Source of the DNA: Microbulbifer sediminum
GTDB lineage: Bacteria > Pseudomonadota > Gammaproteobacteria > Pseudomonadales > Cellvibrionaceae
Assembly (NCBI RefSeq): GCF_021729035.1
Contig: NZ_JAJSAP010000004.1
Coordinates: 186,001-250,000, forward strand
Direction of reading: 5' to 3'
Length of the DNA: 64,000 nucleotides
Part shown: positions 20,426 to 28,969 of the stretch, in pieces
Position numbering within the stretch: the first letter of the stretch is position 1
How the letters are laid out: every line of letters starts with the position of its first letter
The notes under the pieces: generated by a model
The model's input: the letters and a program-made list of their open reading frames with translations, nothing else
Database searches by the model: none
What the model was told of the DNA's origin: nothing
Program-made: the position numbers and the translations under genes

Positions 20426-21592
20426 TCAGTCACGGCCATACAGGTCGCGGGTGTAGACCTTGTCCGCAACGTCCTGCAGTTGCGGGCACATGCGGTTGGC
20501 AACAATGACGTCGGCGCGCTGCTTGAACGTGTCCAGGTCGTTCACCACATCGGAATTGAAGAAGCTGTCACCCTCGTAGGTGGGCTCGTAGACAATCACC
20601 TCGATGCCCTTGGCCTTGATCCGCTTCATGATGCCCTGGATCGAGGAGGTCCGGTAATTGTCGGACCCCGCCTTCATGATCAACCGATGCACCCCCACAA
20701 CCTTTGGCTTCAGCTTGAGGATGGACTCGGCCACAAAGTCCTTGCGGGTCGAGTTGGCATCCACGATGGCCTTGATCAGGTTATTGGGCACATCCTCGTA
20801 GTTGGCCAGCAGCTGCCTTGTATCCTTGGGCAGGCAGTACCCCCCGTAGCCAAACGAGGGGTTGTTGTAGTGATCGCCAATGCGAGGGTCCAGGCCCACT
20901 CCACTGATGATCTGGAGGGTATCCAGCCCGTGCGTTTCGGCGTAAGTATCCAGCTCGTTGAAGTAGGCCACCCGCATCGCCAGGTAGGTATTGGAGAACA
21001 GCTTGATCGCCTCGGCCTCGGTCGAGCCGGTCATCAGGATTTTCACATCCTTGCTGAGGGCACCCTGCAGCATCAGCTCCGCAAACATTTCCGCTTTCGG
21101 CGATTGTCCGCCGACCACAATGCGCGAGGGATACAGGTTGTCATGAAGGGCCTTGCCCTCACGCAGGAATTCCGGCGAGAAAATAATGTTGTCGTTGGCA
21201 AAGCGCTCTCGGACTTCGCAAGTGAATCCTACCGGGATCGTCGACTTGACTACGATCGTGGCATCCGGATTGATGGCGGTGATATCCTCGATTACGGACT
21301 CAACAGTACTGGTATTGAAGTAGTTGGTCTCGGGATCATAGTCCGTCGGCGTGGCCACGATGACAAACTCAGCATTTTCATATGCCTGCTGCTTGTCCAG
21401 CGTGGCGGTAAACTGCAGTTCCTTCTCGCGGAGGAACAGCTCGATCTCGGCATCGACAATCGGGGCGACTCCCCGGTTCAGCCCATCTACCCGCTCGGGC
21501 ACCACGTCCAGAGCCACCACTTCATTGAACTGCGCCAGTAGCAGCGCATTGGAAAGCCCGACATAGCCGGTGCCAGCCACGGCGATTTTCAT
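20426..21592 (-). CDS. ugd: UDP-glucose 6-dehydrogenase
   Basis: Ugd (388 aa) oxidises UDP-glucose twice with NAD+ to UDP-glucuronate, a common capsule precursor. The Rossmann motif [10 protein letters not shown] (5-14) opens the protein and the catalytic Cys253 lies in [11 protein letters not shown]. Length equals the short enterobacterial class. The ATG at 21592 starts [12 protein letters not shown]; the 40 codons ahead of it in frame are non-homologous. It follows galU, so galU-ugd converts glucose-1-P to UDP-glucuronate in two steps. It marks the downstream end of the capsule locus. Confidence 0.96.
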   Translation of the reverse strand: MKIAVAGTGYVGLSNALLLAQFNEVVALDVVPERVDGLNRGVAPIVDAEIELFLREKELQFTATLDKQQAYENAEFVIVATPTDYDPETNYFNTSTVESVIEDITAINPDATIVVKSTIPVGFTCEVRERFANDNIIFSPEFLREGKALHDNLYPSRIVVGGQSPKAEMFAELMLQGALSKDVKILMTGSTEAEAIKLFSNTYLAMRVAYFNELDTYAETHGLDTLQIISGVGLDPRIGDHYNNPSFGYGGYCLPKDTRQLLANYEDVPNNLIKAIVDANSTRKDFVAESILKLKPKVVGVHRLIMKAGSDNYRTSSIQGIMKRIKAKGIEVIVYEPTYEGDSFFNSDVVNDLDTFKQRADVIVANRMCPQLQDVADKVYTRDLYGRD

Positions 21593-21711
21593 ATAGGAAC
21601 CTCTTGGAATCTCTTCTTGCCTCGCAGCAACCTTTGCGCGGGTACGGTTGGGTGGGGCCCTGCCCCGCCGAAAGTGGGCAATTCTACGAAAAAATGTCCC
21701 AGGGGAACACA

Positions 21712-21737
21712 TGCCGGGCCCTGAAAAGGGCCCGGCA
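21712..21737 (-). terminator. Stem-loop between galU and ugd
   Basis: TGCCGGGCCC pairs with GGGCCCGGCA over 10 bp around a TGAAAA loop, in the 179-bp galU-ugd gap. No T-run; it may attenuate or stabilise the galU message. Confidence 0.5.
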
Positions 21738-21771
21738 GGTCGAAAAGGGGTCTAATAACCGGGTGGGGTTG

Positions 21772-22683
21772 CTACACAGCCTCGGGCACCGGCTGCTGTG
21801 CCGCCACCAGGAACCCCTGCAATTCTTCGCCCAGGTCAGGATGGCGCAGGCCATATTCAATCTGGGCCTTCATATAGCCCAGCTTGTTGCCGCAGTCGTG
21901 GCTGCAGCCCACGATCTGGTAGGCTTCCACCCGCTGGCGGGCGAGTAGCTTATCGATGGAGTCGGTCAGCTGGATCTCACCACCGGCACCGGGCTGCGTC
22001 TCGTCCAGCAGGTTCCAGATCTCCGCCGGCAGTACATAGCGGCCCACCACGGACATGTTGGAAGGGGCCGCGTCGACACTGGGCTTCTCGACCATACCGT
22101 CAATCTTGGCGGTGCCGCCAGCATGCAGTTCGGCACCCAGGCAATCCACCACGCCGTACTTGCTGACCTCTTCCCAGGCCACCGGCTCCACCATGATCTG
22201 GCTGTGGCCGGTCTGTTCGAAGTTGCGCACCATGGCCGCCAGGTTATGGGCCGCCGGGTCGGCGCGGTACTGGTCCACCAGTACATCCGGCAACAGCACG
22301 GCAAAGGGGTTGTCCCCCACCACCGGGCGGGCACAGGCAATGGCATGCCCCAGGCCCTTGGCCTGCGCCTGGCGCACGGAAATCACGGTGACGTCCTCTG
22401 GCACAATAGAGCGCACCTCGTCCAGGATCTGGCGCTTCAGGCGGTTTTCCAGCTGGGCTTCCAGCTCAAAGGAGGTGTCGAAGTGGTTGGCGATGGCATT
22501 CTTACTGGCGTGGGTGACCAGGACAATCTCCTTGATCCCGGCACTCACCGCCTCATTGACCACGTACTGGATCAGCGGCTTGTCCACAATCGGCAGCATC
22601 TCTTTCGGGATGGCCTTGGTGGCGGGCAGCATACGCGTCCCCAGACCCGCTACCGGGATGACCGCTTTTTTTACTTTGTTCAT
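21772..22683 (-). CDS. galU: UTP-glucose-1-phosphate uridylyltransferase
   Basis: GalU (303 aa) forms UDP-glucose from UTP and glucose-1-phosphate. The nucleotidyltransferase signature [20 protein letters not shown] sits at about 14-33, with [13 protein letters not shown] following and [16 protein letters not shown] substrate residues ([12 protein letters not shown]) mid-protein. Length is typical. It lies upstream of ugd on the same strand and supplies its substrate, and UDP-glucose generally for envelope sugars. Confidence 0.96.
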   Translation of the reverse strand: MNKVKKAVIPVAGLGTRMLPATKAIPKEMLPIVDKPLIQYVVNEAVSAGIKEIVLVTHASKNAIANHFDTSFELEAQLENRLKRQILDEVRSIVPEDVTVISVRQAQAKGLGHAIACARPVVGDNPFAVLLPDVLVDQYRADPAAHNLAAMVRNFEQTGHSQIMVEPVAWEEVSKYGVVDCLGAELHAGGTAKIDGMVEKPSVDAAPSNMSVVGRYVLPAEIWNLLDETQPGAGGEIQLTDSIDKLLARQRVEAYQIVGCSHDCGNKLGYMKAQIEYGLRHPDLGEELQGFLVAAQQPVPEAV

Positions 22684-22905
22684 TTTTTGCTCCTATTAAT
22701 ACTTTCAGAATTCCATTTCACAGAGCGGTTCAGACCCGCTTTTGACAGAGTGCCAAAGACACCCGGGACTCACTGTCACCAAAAGTCGTAATTCGTTACT
22801 CCCGGAAGCAGACAGGCCTCCAGGCAATCTTGCCCCGTTATCTGCAGCTTGCAAGAGGTGGGCCCTCCGGGCAAGTGTCTGGCACTCACACCTCATTACA
22901 AAAGC

Positions 22906-24156
22906 CTAACTCCCGGCCAGATAGGCCGCCTCTTCCTTTTCCGGCACGGGTATACGCCTGCCGCTCCCCACCACCGGCAGTATTCTCAGACTGGCGGCGT
23001 CCACCGCATAACCGGCCATTTTAAAGAAACTACCGTCCAATTGTGTCAATTCGTAAAGGTACTGGCGGAAGCGACGGAACAGCTGTGGGTCCACCGCGTC
23101 GGCATCGCGCCAGAAGCTGGCCAGGTCACCACCGTGGGTCAGGCCCGGGATATCGTACAGGGCCCGCCCGAGCAGCTTGGTGGGCACCCGGTGCAGCAGC
23201 GCGGAAATACCCACGGTACTGTTGATGGTCACCACTCCGCGGGCATGATCCAGGAGAGTGGGCAGGTGCTGGTCGTGGCAGTAGATCACCCGGCGTTTCA
23301 CCCCCTGCTGTGCCGCCAGTGTGCGGATAAGGCGGCCGTAATGACAGAAGCCCCGGTCCATCGGGTGATGCTTGATCACCAGAAAGGCTGTGGGCTCCGC
23401 GTTGGCTGCAAACGACGAAATGACTTCATCAATGGAGTTCTCGATCGACAGCAGGTCGGAATGGGTGCGCAGCTGGAAGTCATCCCGGGTCTGCAGCGGG
23501 AACAGGTAGAAGCGACCGGAGAGCTCGCCGGCAAGACGCGGCTGAATCGAGCGCTCGGTCAGCCGGTACAGGCCCTTGCGGTAGAAACTGCGCAACCAAC
23601 ACAGCCCCTCGCCCACCCAGCCTCGGCCACGGTGATGGTGATAATGCGGGAACTCCCCGCGGGCCAGGCGGGCGAACAAATAGTAACGGCAGGCATACTT
23701 GGTGCGCTGCCAGAAGGTGGGGCCCACCTTCACCGAAGGCTTGCGGCCCCGGGGCCGGTAACTGTCGATCGCCGGAATGGACCAGTCGGTGTGGGAGTTC
23801 GCGTTGACGCCGTGCCACTCAAAGGTGACAAAATCCGGCCGCAGGTACCCTTCCTCAAAGACCCCGAATGCCACCCCCAGCTCTTCACAGATCTCACCGG
23901 CCACACGGTGGTAATACCGGCAATCCCCATACACGAAGACCGCATCGATCTGATGTTCTACCAGGTAGCTGCGAAAAAAGGCCGACCAGTCGCGGTGCCC
24001 ACCGGTGTAATCCACCCGCCGATGCGCCCAGCAAAAATGACGGTCGCCGCCATTGAAGTTGATCTTGTGGGTTTCTGCCCCATGGCGCGCCAGGCGCCGC
24101 GCCAGCTTGGCGAAGAAAGGCCCCAGGGGCCCCTGCAGAAAAACGACGGATGACAC
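22906..24156 (-). CDS. kpsS: Capsule polysaccharide biosynthesis protein KpsS (Kdo transferase)
   Basis: This 416-aa protein is of the Capsule_synth family. KpsS adds the first beta-Kdo to lyso-phosphatidylglycerol, starting the poly-Kdo linker of group 2 capsules at the inner membrane. Signs: VVFLQGPLGPFFAKLA at the N-terminus, HKINFNGGDRHFC, YLRPDFVTFE, VIKHHPMDRG and the TINSTVGISALLHRVP segment. I chose GTG at 24156 (preceded by GGGGGA) because the encoded protein then starts MSSVVFLQGPLGPFF as in relatives; the frame is open to 24234. Together with kpsC (25758) it makes the conserved linker. Confidence 0.9.
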   Translation of the reverse strand: MSSVVFLQGPLGPFFAKLARRLARHGAETHKINFNGGDRHFCWAHRRVDYTGGHRDWSAFFRSYLVEHQIDAVFVYGDCRYYHRVAGEICEELGVAFGVFEEGYLRPDFVTFEWHGVNANSHTDWSIPAIDSYRPRGRKPSVKVGPTFWQRTKYACRYYLFARLARGEFPHYHHHRGRGWVGEGLCWLRSFYRKGLYRLTERSIQPRLAGELSGRFYLFPLQTRDDFQLRTHSDLLSIENSIDEVISSFAANAEPTAFLVIKHHPMDRGFCHYGRLIRTLAAQQGVKRRVIYCHDQHLPTLLDHARGVVTINSTVGISALLHRVPTKLLGRALYDIPGLTHGGDLASFWRDADAVDPQLFRRFRQYLYELTQLDGSFFKMAGYAVDAASLRILPVVGSGRRIPVPEKEEAAYLAGS

Positions 24157-24594
24157 GATTCCCCCAGACCGGGTGCGGGCCTGGCGGCCCGTTGCCCCGG
24201 AATACAGCGGTCCCGACACCCGGCCCCGCGGCAATCCCCATTGCCGACGGAAACGTTTTTACGGTGTCGCAGACCGCCCCCATTTATGCGGCAGTGCCGC
24301 CGATCAGTGGCTGCCGGTTCCGGCAGGATATGGTTACAAAAGCCGGAGCCGTGCAGAGCCCCTGGCCACTGATCTCCCCTTTGACCGCTCAAAAAACAGG
24401 CGGACTTAGTATAATTTCATCCGCTATTCTATCCAGAATCTGCTACCCAGTCCGCAGTTTGTAATGCGATGTAATGGTATTCGCGGAAAGAAATTGGCTT
24501 GCCGGCGGTGAGACAGTCCAGCCTGCTGCCGTCGACAGGGATCCTCTAGCAATCGTCGTTCCAGAAAGCGGCAGTGGGGGGATTTTTCCGGGGT
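24157..24594. other. Intergenic region upstream of kpsS
   Basis: No gene seen. It probably contains the kpsS promoter (minus strand); an AT-rich patch at about 24408-24435 is a candidate, but no clear boxes could be assigned. Confidence 0.4.
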
Positions 24595-25626
24595 TCAGCG
24601 GCTGAAGCGGCCGGTAAACCTGCGCTGCTCACCGGCGACCTCGCGGGGCCCATCGAGCCTGCGCAGTACCCGTTCCCAAACCCACTCAAAGGCGCGCCCG
24701 GCAGCCCGGGGCAAGGGCGTAAACAGCGGGTTGAACGGGTTGTCGCGCGCCTGCATCCAGATGGTCATACGGTGAGAGGCAGCACCGGCCTCGCCGCGGC
24801 GGTGGAAACCGTAGACATTGGCCACCAGCAGGGTATTGGCCGGCACCCGGAAAGCCCGGGGGGCAAAACCCATTTCCGCCAGTTCGTGCTCACTGACCCG
24901 GAAAGAGCCATCCCAGTAGCGCCCCGGGGCCCGGGCCTCCCCCTGCTTGCACGCCTCCAGGCTCTGGCGGTATTCCCACCTGAGCCTCGCCCAGCCCAGC
25001 TTCTGGGATCCCGGTACGTATACGAAAGGACCATTACTGTCGTCCACAGGGTCAAGGTACAACCACCCTTTCACACAGGGATGGAAGGTATCGGCGTGCA
25101 TATCGCGCTGTGGATCCGGTCGCGGCGTCACGTTGGCGTGATTGCAGAGATTCTCCACATAGAACAGTGGCGGCCGGTTCTTGGAGGAGCAGTAGCGCAC
25201 CAGGTGATCGAGACGCGGGTCATTGGCGAAGGCAGCCATCTGCGGCGTCCCATTCCGGACCTCATGCGTCATGAAAGTGCGCTGGGTGAGCGTGGTGCCC
25301 TCCACGGTCTCACGCACCTCACCCTCATAGTGCAGGAGCTCATCCCGCAGGCGCTGGAACTGTTCTGGCGGCAGGAAGTTTTCCTTCAGCACATAGCCAT
25401 CGCGCAGGAAGGCCCGGCGGTCTGCAGCGGGCACCAGTGGAGCCAGCAACAACAGGCGGAAGCGGAACAGCCCATGGGCAATCACTACGCGCACAACGTG
25501 CAGCCCACAGCGGTTCAGCCAGTAACTGCCGATAACCGGGTTGTTCTTGAAACTCTTCCCCCAGGCGAGCAGCTCCACAAGCCACAGGGGCAGTTTCCAC
25601 AATGTTTTCAGCCTGCGTGTTGGCAT
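24595..25626 (-). CDS. Phytanoyl-CoA dioxygenase (PhyH) family protein
   Basis: This 343-aa protein looks like a non-haem Fe(II)/2-oxoglutarate oxygenase. The iron ligands fit HADTFHP (His-x-Asp, near residue 176) and a distal histidine in VYGFHRRGEAG, with a following SHRMTIWMQAR arginine suited to 2-oxoglutarate. An N-terminal 60 residues are hydrophobic and basic (LLAWGKSF, LFRFRLLLLAPLVP) and could associate with the membrane. It lies between kpsS and kpsC, an unusual place, so it may hydroxylate the glycolipid, a sugar or a lipid in capsule assembly. That role is inference. Confidence 0.75.
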   Translation of the reverse strand: MPTRRLKTLWKLPLWLVELLAWGKSFKNNPVIGSYWLNRCGLHVVRVVIAHGLFRFRLLLLAPLVPAADRRAFLRDGYVLKENFLPPEQFQRLRDELLHYEGEVRETVEGTTLTQRTFMTHEVRNGTPQMAAFANDPRLDHLVRYCSSKNRPPLFYVENLCNHANVTPRPDPQRDMHADTFHPCVKGWLYLDPVDDSNGPFVYVPGSQKLGWARLRWEYRQSLEACKQGEARAPGRYWDGSFRVSEHELAEMGFAPRAFRVPANTLLVANVYGFHRRGEAGAASHRMTIWMQARDNPFNPLFTPLPRAAGRAFEWVWERVLRRLDGPREVAGEQRRFTGRFSR

Positions 25627-25682
25627 AATTTTTCTCGAATAATCGTAATTTCGCCCGGTAGCGTCATTATGAGCCAGCCCCC

Positions 25683-25707
25683 GGTCGCGGCCAGCGGCCG
25701 CTCCTAC
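25683..25707 (-). repeat. REP-like palindrome
   Basis: GGTCGCGGCC, then AGC, then GGCCGCTCCTAC on the plus strand; read on the minus strand it begins GTAGGAGCGGCC, the full pseudomonad-type REP head. It lies between kpsC and the PhyH gene. Confidence 0.75.
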
Positions 25708-25757
25708 GGGCTGCTTGTATCACCCCGGCGCAGGATGGAACCCGGATCCGCGGCGGG

Positions 25758-27851
25758 CTAACGGCGCAGGAACGCGTTGCGGTAAAGGCGATACAACCAG
25801 CGGCCGAAAGCCAGCGGGCCCGACGGTTCGGGCCGCTCCCGTTGTCGCTGTAACAGACGCGCCGCCGTCTCGGCATTCACCAGCTCACCGGTATGCGGAT
25901 CGCAGTACACGGGGTACAGCAGCAACACCCCCGCCACCAGTTCATCAATCTCCAGCGCGCGTCCGCGCCGCTCCAGCACGGCCGCAGCATCAACCTGCCC
26001 TGCCCGTCGGTCCGCCAGCTCCTGTAACCGGGCCAGGCTGTCCGCATCCAGTAGCAAGTCTTCGCTTACCCCCCAGCCCGTATAAAACGGCAGCCCGTAG
26101 GTCACCACCTTGCGCCCGCGTAACAGGGCCTCGAAACCGCTCAGCGAACACAGCGTATGCACCTCGTCCACCTGCTCCAGCAGCTGCGGCATGGCGATAT
26201 CCGTGACCTCGAGATCGCAGAGCCCCGTCCCCGTGACCGCGCCCTGCCGGGCGCCGGCCACCACATCCGGATGGGGCTTATAGACGATATACGCATCGGG
26301 GTTCAGCCCCCGCACCGCGCGCAGCAATTCTTCATTGGTTTTCAGCAGCGGTGAGCCACCGGTAATGGACGCATCGGTTTCCACCTGCCCCGGTACCAGC
26401 AATATTCGCTGCCCGGGCGCCGCGCCGAGGTCTGTTAACTCCGCAGCCTGGCCCACGTTGTATTTACTGAGTCGCGCCCTCACCAGTGATTCCCGCAACG
26501 CACGGGCTCGCTCTACCAGGGCTTGCTCAAATTCCGTTTCCGCCAGGATTATCTCCAGGTCACTGGCAGCCCGGGCGTCGTAATAAATGCCTCGCGCATC
26601 CAGCACCAGCGACAGGGGCCGGACCAGGTCGGCCCCCAGCCCCACCGAGCGCAGGAAGCCGTCTTCCATCCGCCACAGCGGTATGCCCGCATCGTCACAA
26701 GCGCGCAGCAGTGATTGGGGCAGGCCACTGGCCCAAGCAACCACACGCAGGCTGTCCTCGTCCTTTCGCACCCGCACCGAAGCCGCCCGCGCCGGGGCAA
26801 ATTCCATGGAATCTGGACGCCCCAGGAAATCCGGCACAAAGCGCCTTTTCCACGGCGAGAAACCCAGCCCCAGCCAGCGATCGCCCAGCCTACCCCGCTG
26901 GCGTTTCTGCTCTGCCAGCAGGGCGATGGTGTCCTCCAGCGCACAGCGCTCGCCGGTGTAGGGATTGATATAGCGGCTGTAATGCAGGTAGGCCGCGCAG
27001 AACACCTGCTCCAGGCTGCGCGACACTCCGCGGCGCTCGCAGGGCTGCCGGTCTTCCGTCAGTCCCCAGCCGGCATAAAACGGCAGGCCGTAGCAGTGCA
27101 CTTTCCTGCCCGCCAACAGGGCATCAAAGCCCATCTGGCTGGTCACCACATAGACCTCGCTCACCACATCCAGCACCGCCCAGGGCGAAATATCCTCGGC
27201 CAGTACACGGCAGCCGCGCTCCCGCGCCAGCTCAAGGAGATAGCCACGCTTCTTGCCGGCAATCACATCCGGGTGCACCTTGACGCACACCTCGGCCTGC
27301 GGGTGCTCCGCAATCGCCGCTTCCAGCATCTGCCGGAAACTGCCTGCATCCGCACCGCCAAATGTCACCGCCGCATCCCCCAGGGTCTGGTCCACCACCA
27401 GCACCCGCGGCCGCTCCGGCCATTGCAGCGGCGTATCCGGCGCGCGGTTATATTTGGACAATCGGTATCGACGCAACAGCGCCATACATTCGCGCGCGCG
27501 CTCCAGTTCAGGCTCACTGAATGCCGCGGCGCTGATCAGGCTTTCCAGGTCACTGGGGCGGGTGGCGTCGTAATAAATACCGCTGTGGTCCACCACCATG
27601 CTGTGGGCTGGCGCCCCGCTCACACCCAGCTCCAGCGAGCGCAGGAAACCGTCTTCCAGGCTGATATAGGGCAGGTTGCGGGCCGCGGCAATGCGCCGGG
27701 CCTTTCTTGCCGTGGGCTTCAGGCCCCAGCCGGCAACATGGGTGATGTCACTGCCGGGCCGCTGGAAAAAAAACCGCGCGGGCGCTTCCAGCAGGGCCTC
27801 GAGATGGCGAATCCGGCGAATGCCGGGTGAACAATAGCCGACTACAGGCAT
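25758..27851 (-). CDS. kpsC: Capsule polysaccharide biosynthesis protein KpsC (dual Kdo transferase)
   Basis: KpsC (697 aa) extends the poly-Kdo linker by alternating beta-2,4 and beta-2,7 additions, using two glycosyltransferase modules. The duplication is plain: EDGFLRSLELGVSGAP and IYYDATRPSDLE in the N-half recur as EDGFLRSVGLGADLV and IYYDARAASDLE in the C-half. Likewise GLPFYAGWGLTED recurs as GLPFYTGWGVSED. Length matches E. coli KpsC (about 675). Its ATG overlaps the stop of the upstream glycosyltransferase by 10 bp, so the two are translationally coupled. With kpsS it defines a Kdo-linked capsule. Confidence 0.95.
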   Translation of the reverse strand: MPVVGYCSPGIRRIRHLEALLEAPARFFFQRPGSDITHVAGWGLKPTARKARRIAAARNLPYISLEDGFLRSLELGVSGAPAHSMVVDHSGIYYDATRPSDLESLISAAAFSEPELERARECMALLRRYRLSKYNRAPDTPLQWPERPRVLVVDQTLGDAAVTFGGADAGSFRQMLEAAIAEHPQAEVCVKVHPDVIAGKKRGYLLELARERGCRVLAEDISPWAVLDVVSEVYVVTSQMGFDALLAGRKVHCYGLPFYAGWGLTEDRQPCERRGVSRSLEQVFCAAYLHYSRYINPYTGERCALEDTIALLAEQKRQRGRLGDRWLGLGFSPWKRRFVPDFLGRPDSMEFAPARAASVRVRKDEDSLRVVAWASGLPQSLLRACDDAGIPLWRMEDGFLRSVGLGADLVRPLSLVLDARGIYYDARAASDLEIILAETEFEQALVERARALRESLVRARLSKYNVGQAAELTDLGAAPGQRILLVPGQVETDASITGGSPLLKTNEELLRAVRGLNPDAYIVYKPHPDVVAGARQGAVTGTGLCDLEVTDIAMPQLLEQVDEVHTLCSLSGFEALLRGRKVVTYGLPFYTGWGVSEDLLLDADSLARLQELADRRAGQVDAAAVLERRGRALEIDELVAGVLLLYPVYCDPHTGELVNAETAARLLQRQRERPEPSGPLAFGRWLYRLYRNAFLRR

Positions 27852-28789
27852 GCCCGGGCCCCTTCCAGCAGCCGCTGACGCAGGGCAGCGTCATCCGCCA
27901 GGCGCAGGATCGCCTCCACCCAGGCCCCCTGCTCCATGGGCACCAGCAGGCCGTTTTCCCCGTTGCGGACAACATCCCCGTAAATTGCCCCGGCGGCATA
28001 GACACCAATCGCGCCCGCCAGGGTGATATCGAAGAACTTGGTATGGGAACGCGCGCGATTGAAACGGTTATCCAGCAGCGGCGCCAGGCCAATGGTGCGG
28101 CCGGGCCGACGTACCAGTGCCCGGTAGGCGGGCCACTTCATGGGATGTAATACGTGGACTCGCGGCAGACCCCGGAACACACGGTTAACCGCCGCATTGC
28201 CGATCACCTCGAACGCCAGGTTTTCATTGCGCTCCAGAACCGTGGCAATCACCGGTCGCAGCCAGCGCAGGTCGGCCCCATGGGAGGCGGAACCGTGGTA
28301 AAAGACTGTTATTACTGGCGGAACCTGCGCCGGGTCATCCCCCTGTCCGCCTCGCAGGGACTGCGGCGGCCGGGCCGGCAATAGCTGTGGCTGCCAGTGG
28401 GCATACTTCGCTTGCAGGTAGGGGGTAGAGACCAGCAGCTGCGCGCCCTGAGACTGCAGCCAGCCACGGTGACGCCAGCTGCGGCGCAGCAACTTGGCCT
28501 GGTACCGCAGGGGCATACCAACGAAGGCGCGCCAGTCGAGCAGGTCATCGTCCATGAAAAAGTAGAGGCCGGCAATGGCGGCCCGGTGCCGCGTTACCAG
28601 CGCGCGCCAGGGCCCGGGCAGGTAGCGGACAAACACCACCGTGGCCCCCTGCAGTTCACCCACAGTGGGCAACTGGGAAAAAGTGCGGCGCAGGGGCGTG
28701 TACCCCTGTTCCTGCAGGAAGGGCATCACGAAATAATCGGTGGACGGGTTCTCCCCCTCTTCCACCACAAAGCAACGCTTATCCCCCAC
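27842..28789 (-). CDS. Glycosyltransferase, GT4-like
   Basis: This 315-aa protein has a C-terminal GT-B half with [16 protein letters not shown], a typical start of the donor-binding domain, and later [19 protein letters not shown] and [15 protein letters not shown], corresponding to the E-x7-E/nucleotide-binding region of GT4 enzymes. The N-half ([28 protein letters not shown]) would bind acceptor. It likely adds a sugar to the capsule chain; donor unknown. The GTG at 28789 follows GGGGAAG with good spacing; TTG at 28792 is less likely. It overlaps kpsC. Confidence 0.78.
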   Translation of the reverse strand: MGDKRCFVVEEGENPSTDYFVMPFLQEQGYTPLRRTFSQLPTVGELQGATVVFVRYLPGPWRALVTRHRAAIAGLYFFMDDDLLDWRAFVGMPLRYQAKLLRRSWRHRGWLQSQGAQLLVSTPYLQAKYAHWQPQLLPARPPQSLRGGQGDDPAQVPPVITVFYHGSASHGADLRWLRPVIATVLERNENLAFEVIGNAAVNRVFRGLPRVHVLHPMKWPAYRALVRRPGRTIGLAPLLDNRFNRARSHTKFFDITLAGAIGVYAAGAIYGDVVRNGENGLLVPMEQGAWVEAILRLADDAALRQRLLEGARACL

Positions 28790-28820
28790 CAAAAAACTTC
28801 CCCAATTCTATTTTTATTAT

Positions 28821-28847
28821 GTAGCAGTGGCCGCTGGCCGCGACTCC
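28821..28847 (+). repeat. Decayed REP-like palindrome
   Basis: GTAGCAGTGGCC, then GCT, then GGCCGCGACTCC. It aligns with the other REP-like copies but has base changes in the left arm. Confidence 0.5.
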
Positions 28848-28886
28848 CCGCGCCGAGAGCACCCTCTCCCGGCCTATCAACAATTC

Positions 28887-28955
28887 GTAGGGGCGAACCT
28901 TGTGTGCGCCCGGGCCCCAAAACCGAAACAGGGCGGATACAAGATCCGCCCCTAC
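28887..28955. repeat. Second palindromic repeat family (GTAGGGGCG...CGCCCCTAC)
   Basis: The unit begins GTAGGGGCGAACCTTGTGTG and ends with GGGCGGATACAAGATCCGCC then CCTAC, so the ends are inverted and the inner CTTGTGT/ATACAAG parts are similar. It looks like a dispersed imperfect palindrome distinct from the GTAGGAGCGGC family. It is in the gap between the GT4-like gene and the SLC13 transporter. Confidence 0.5.
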
Positions 28956-28969
28956 AGAACCCTGCAATC

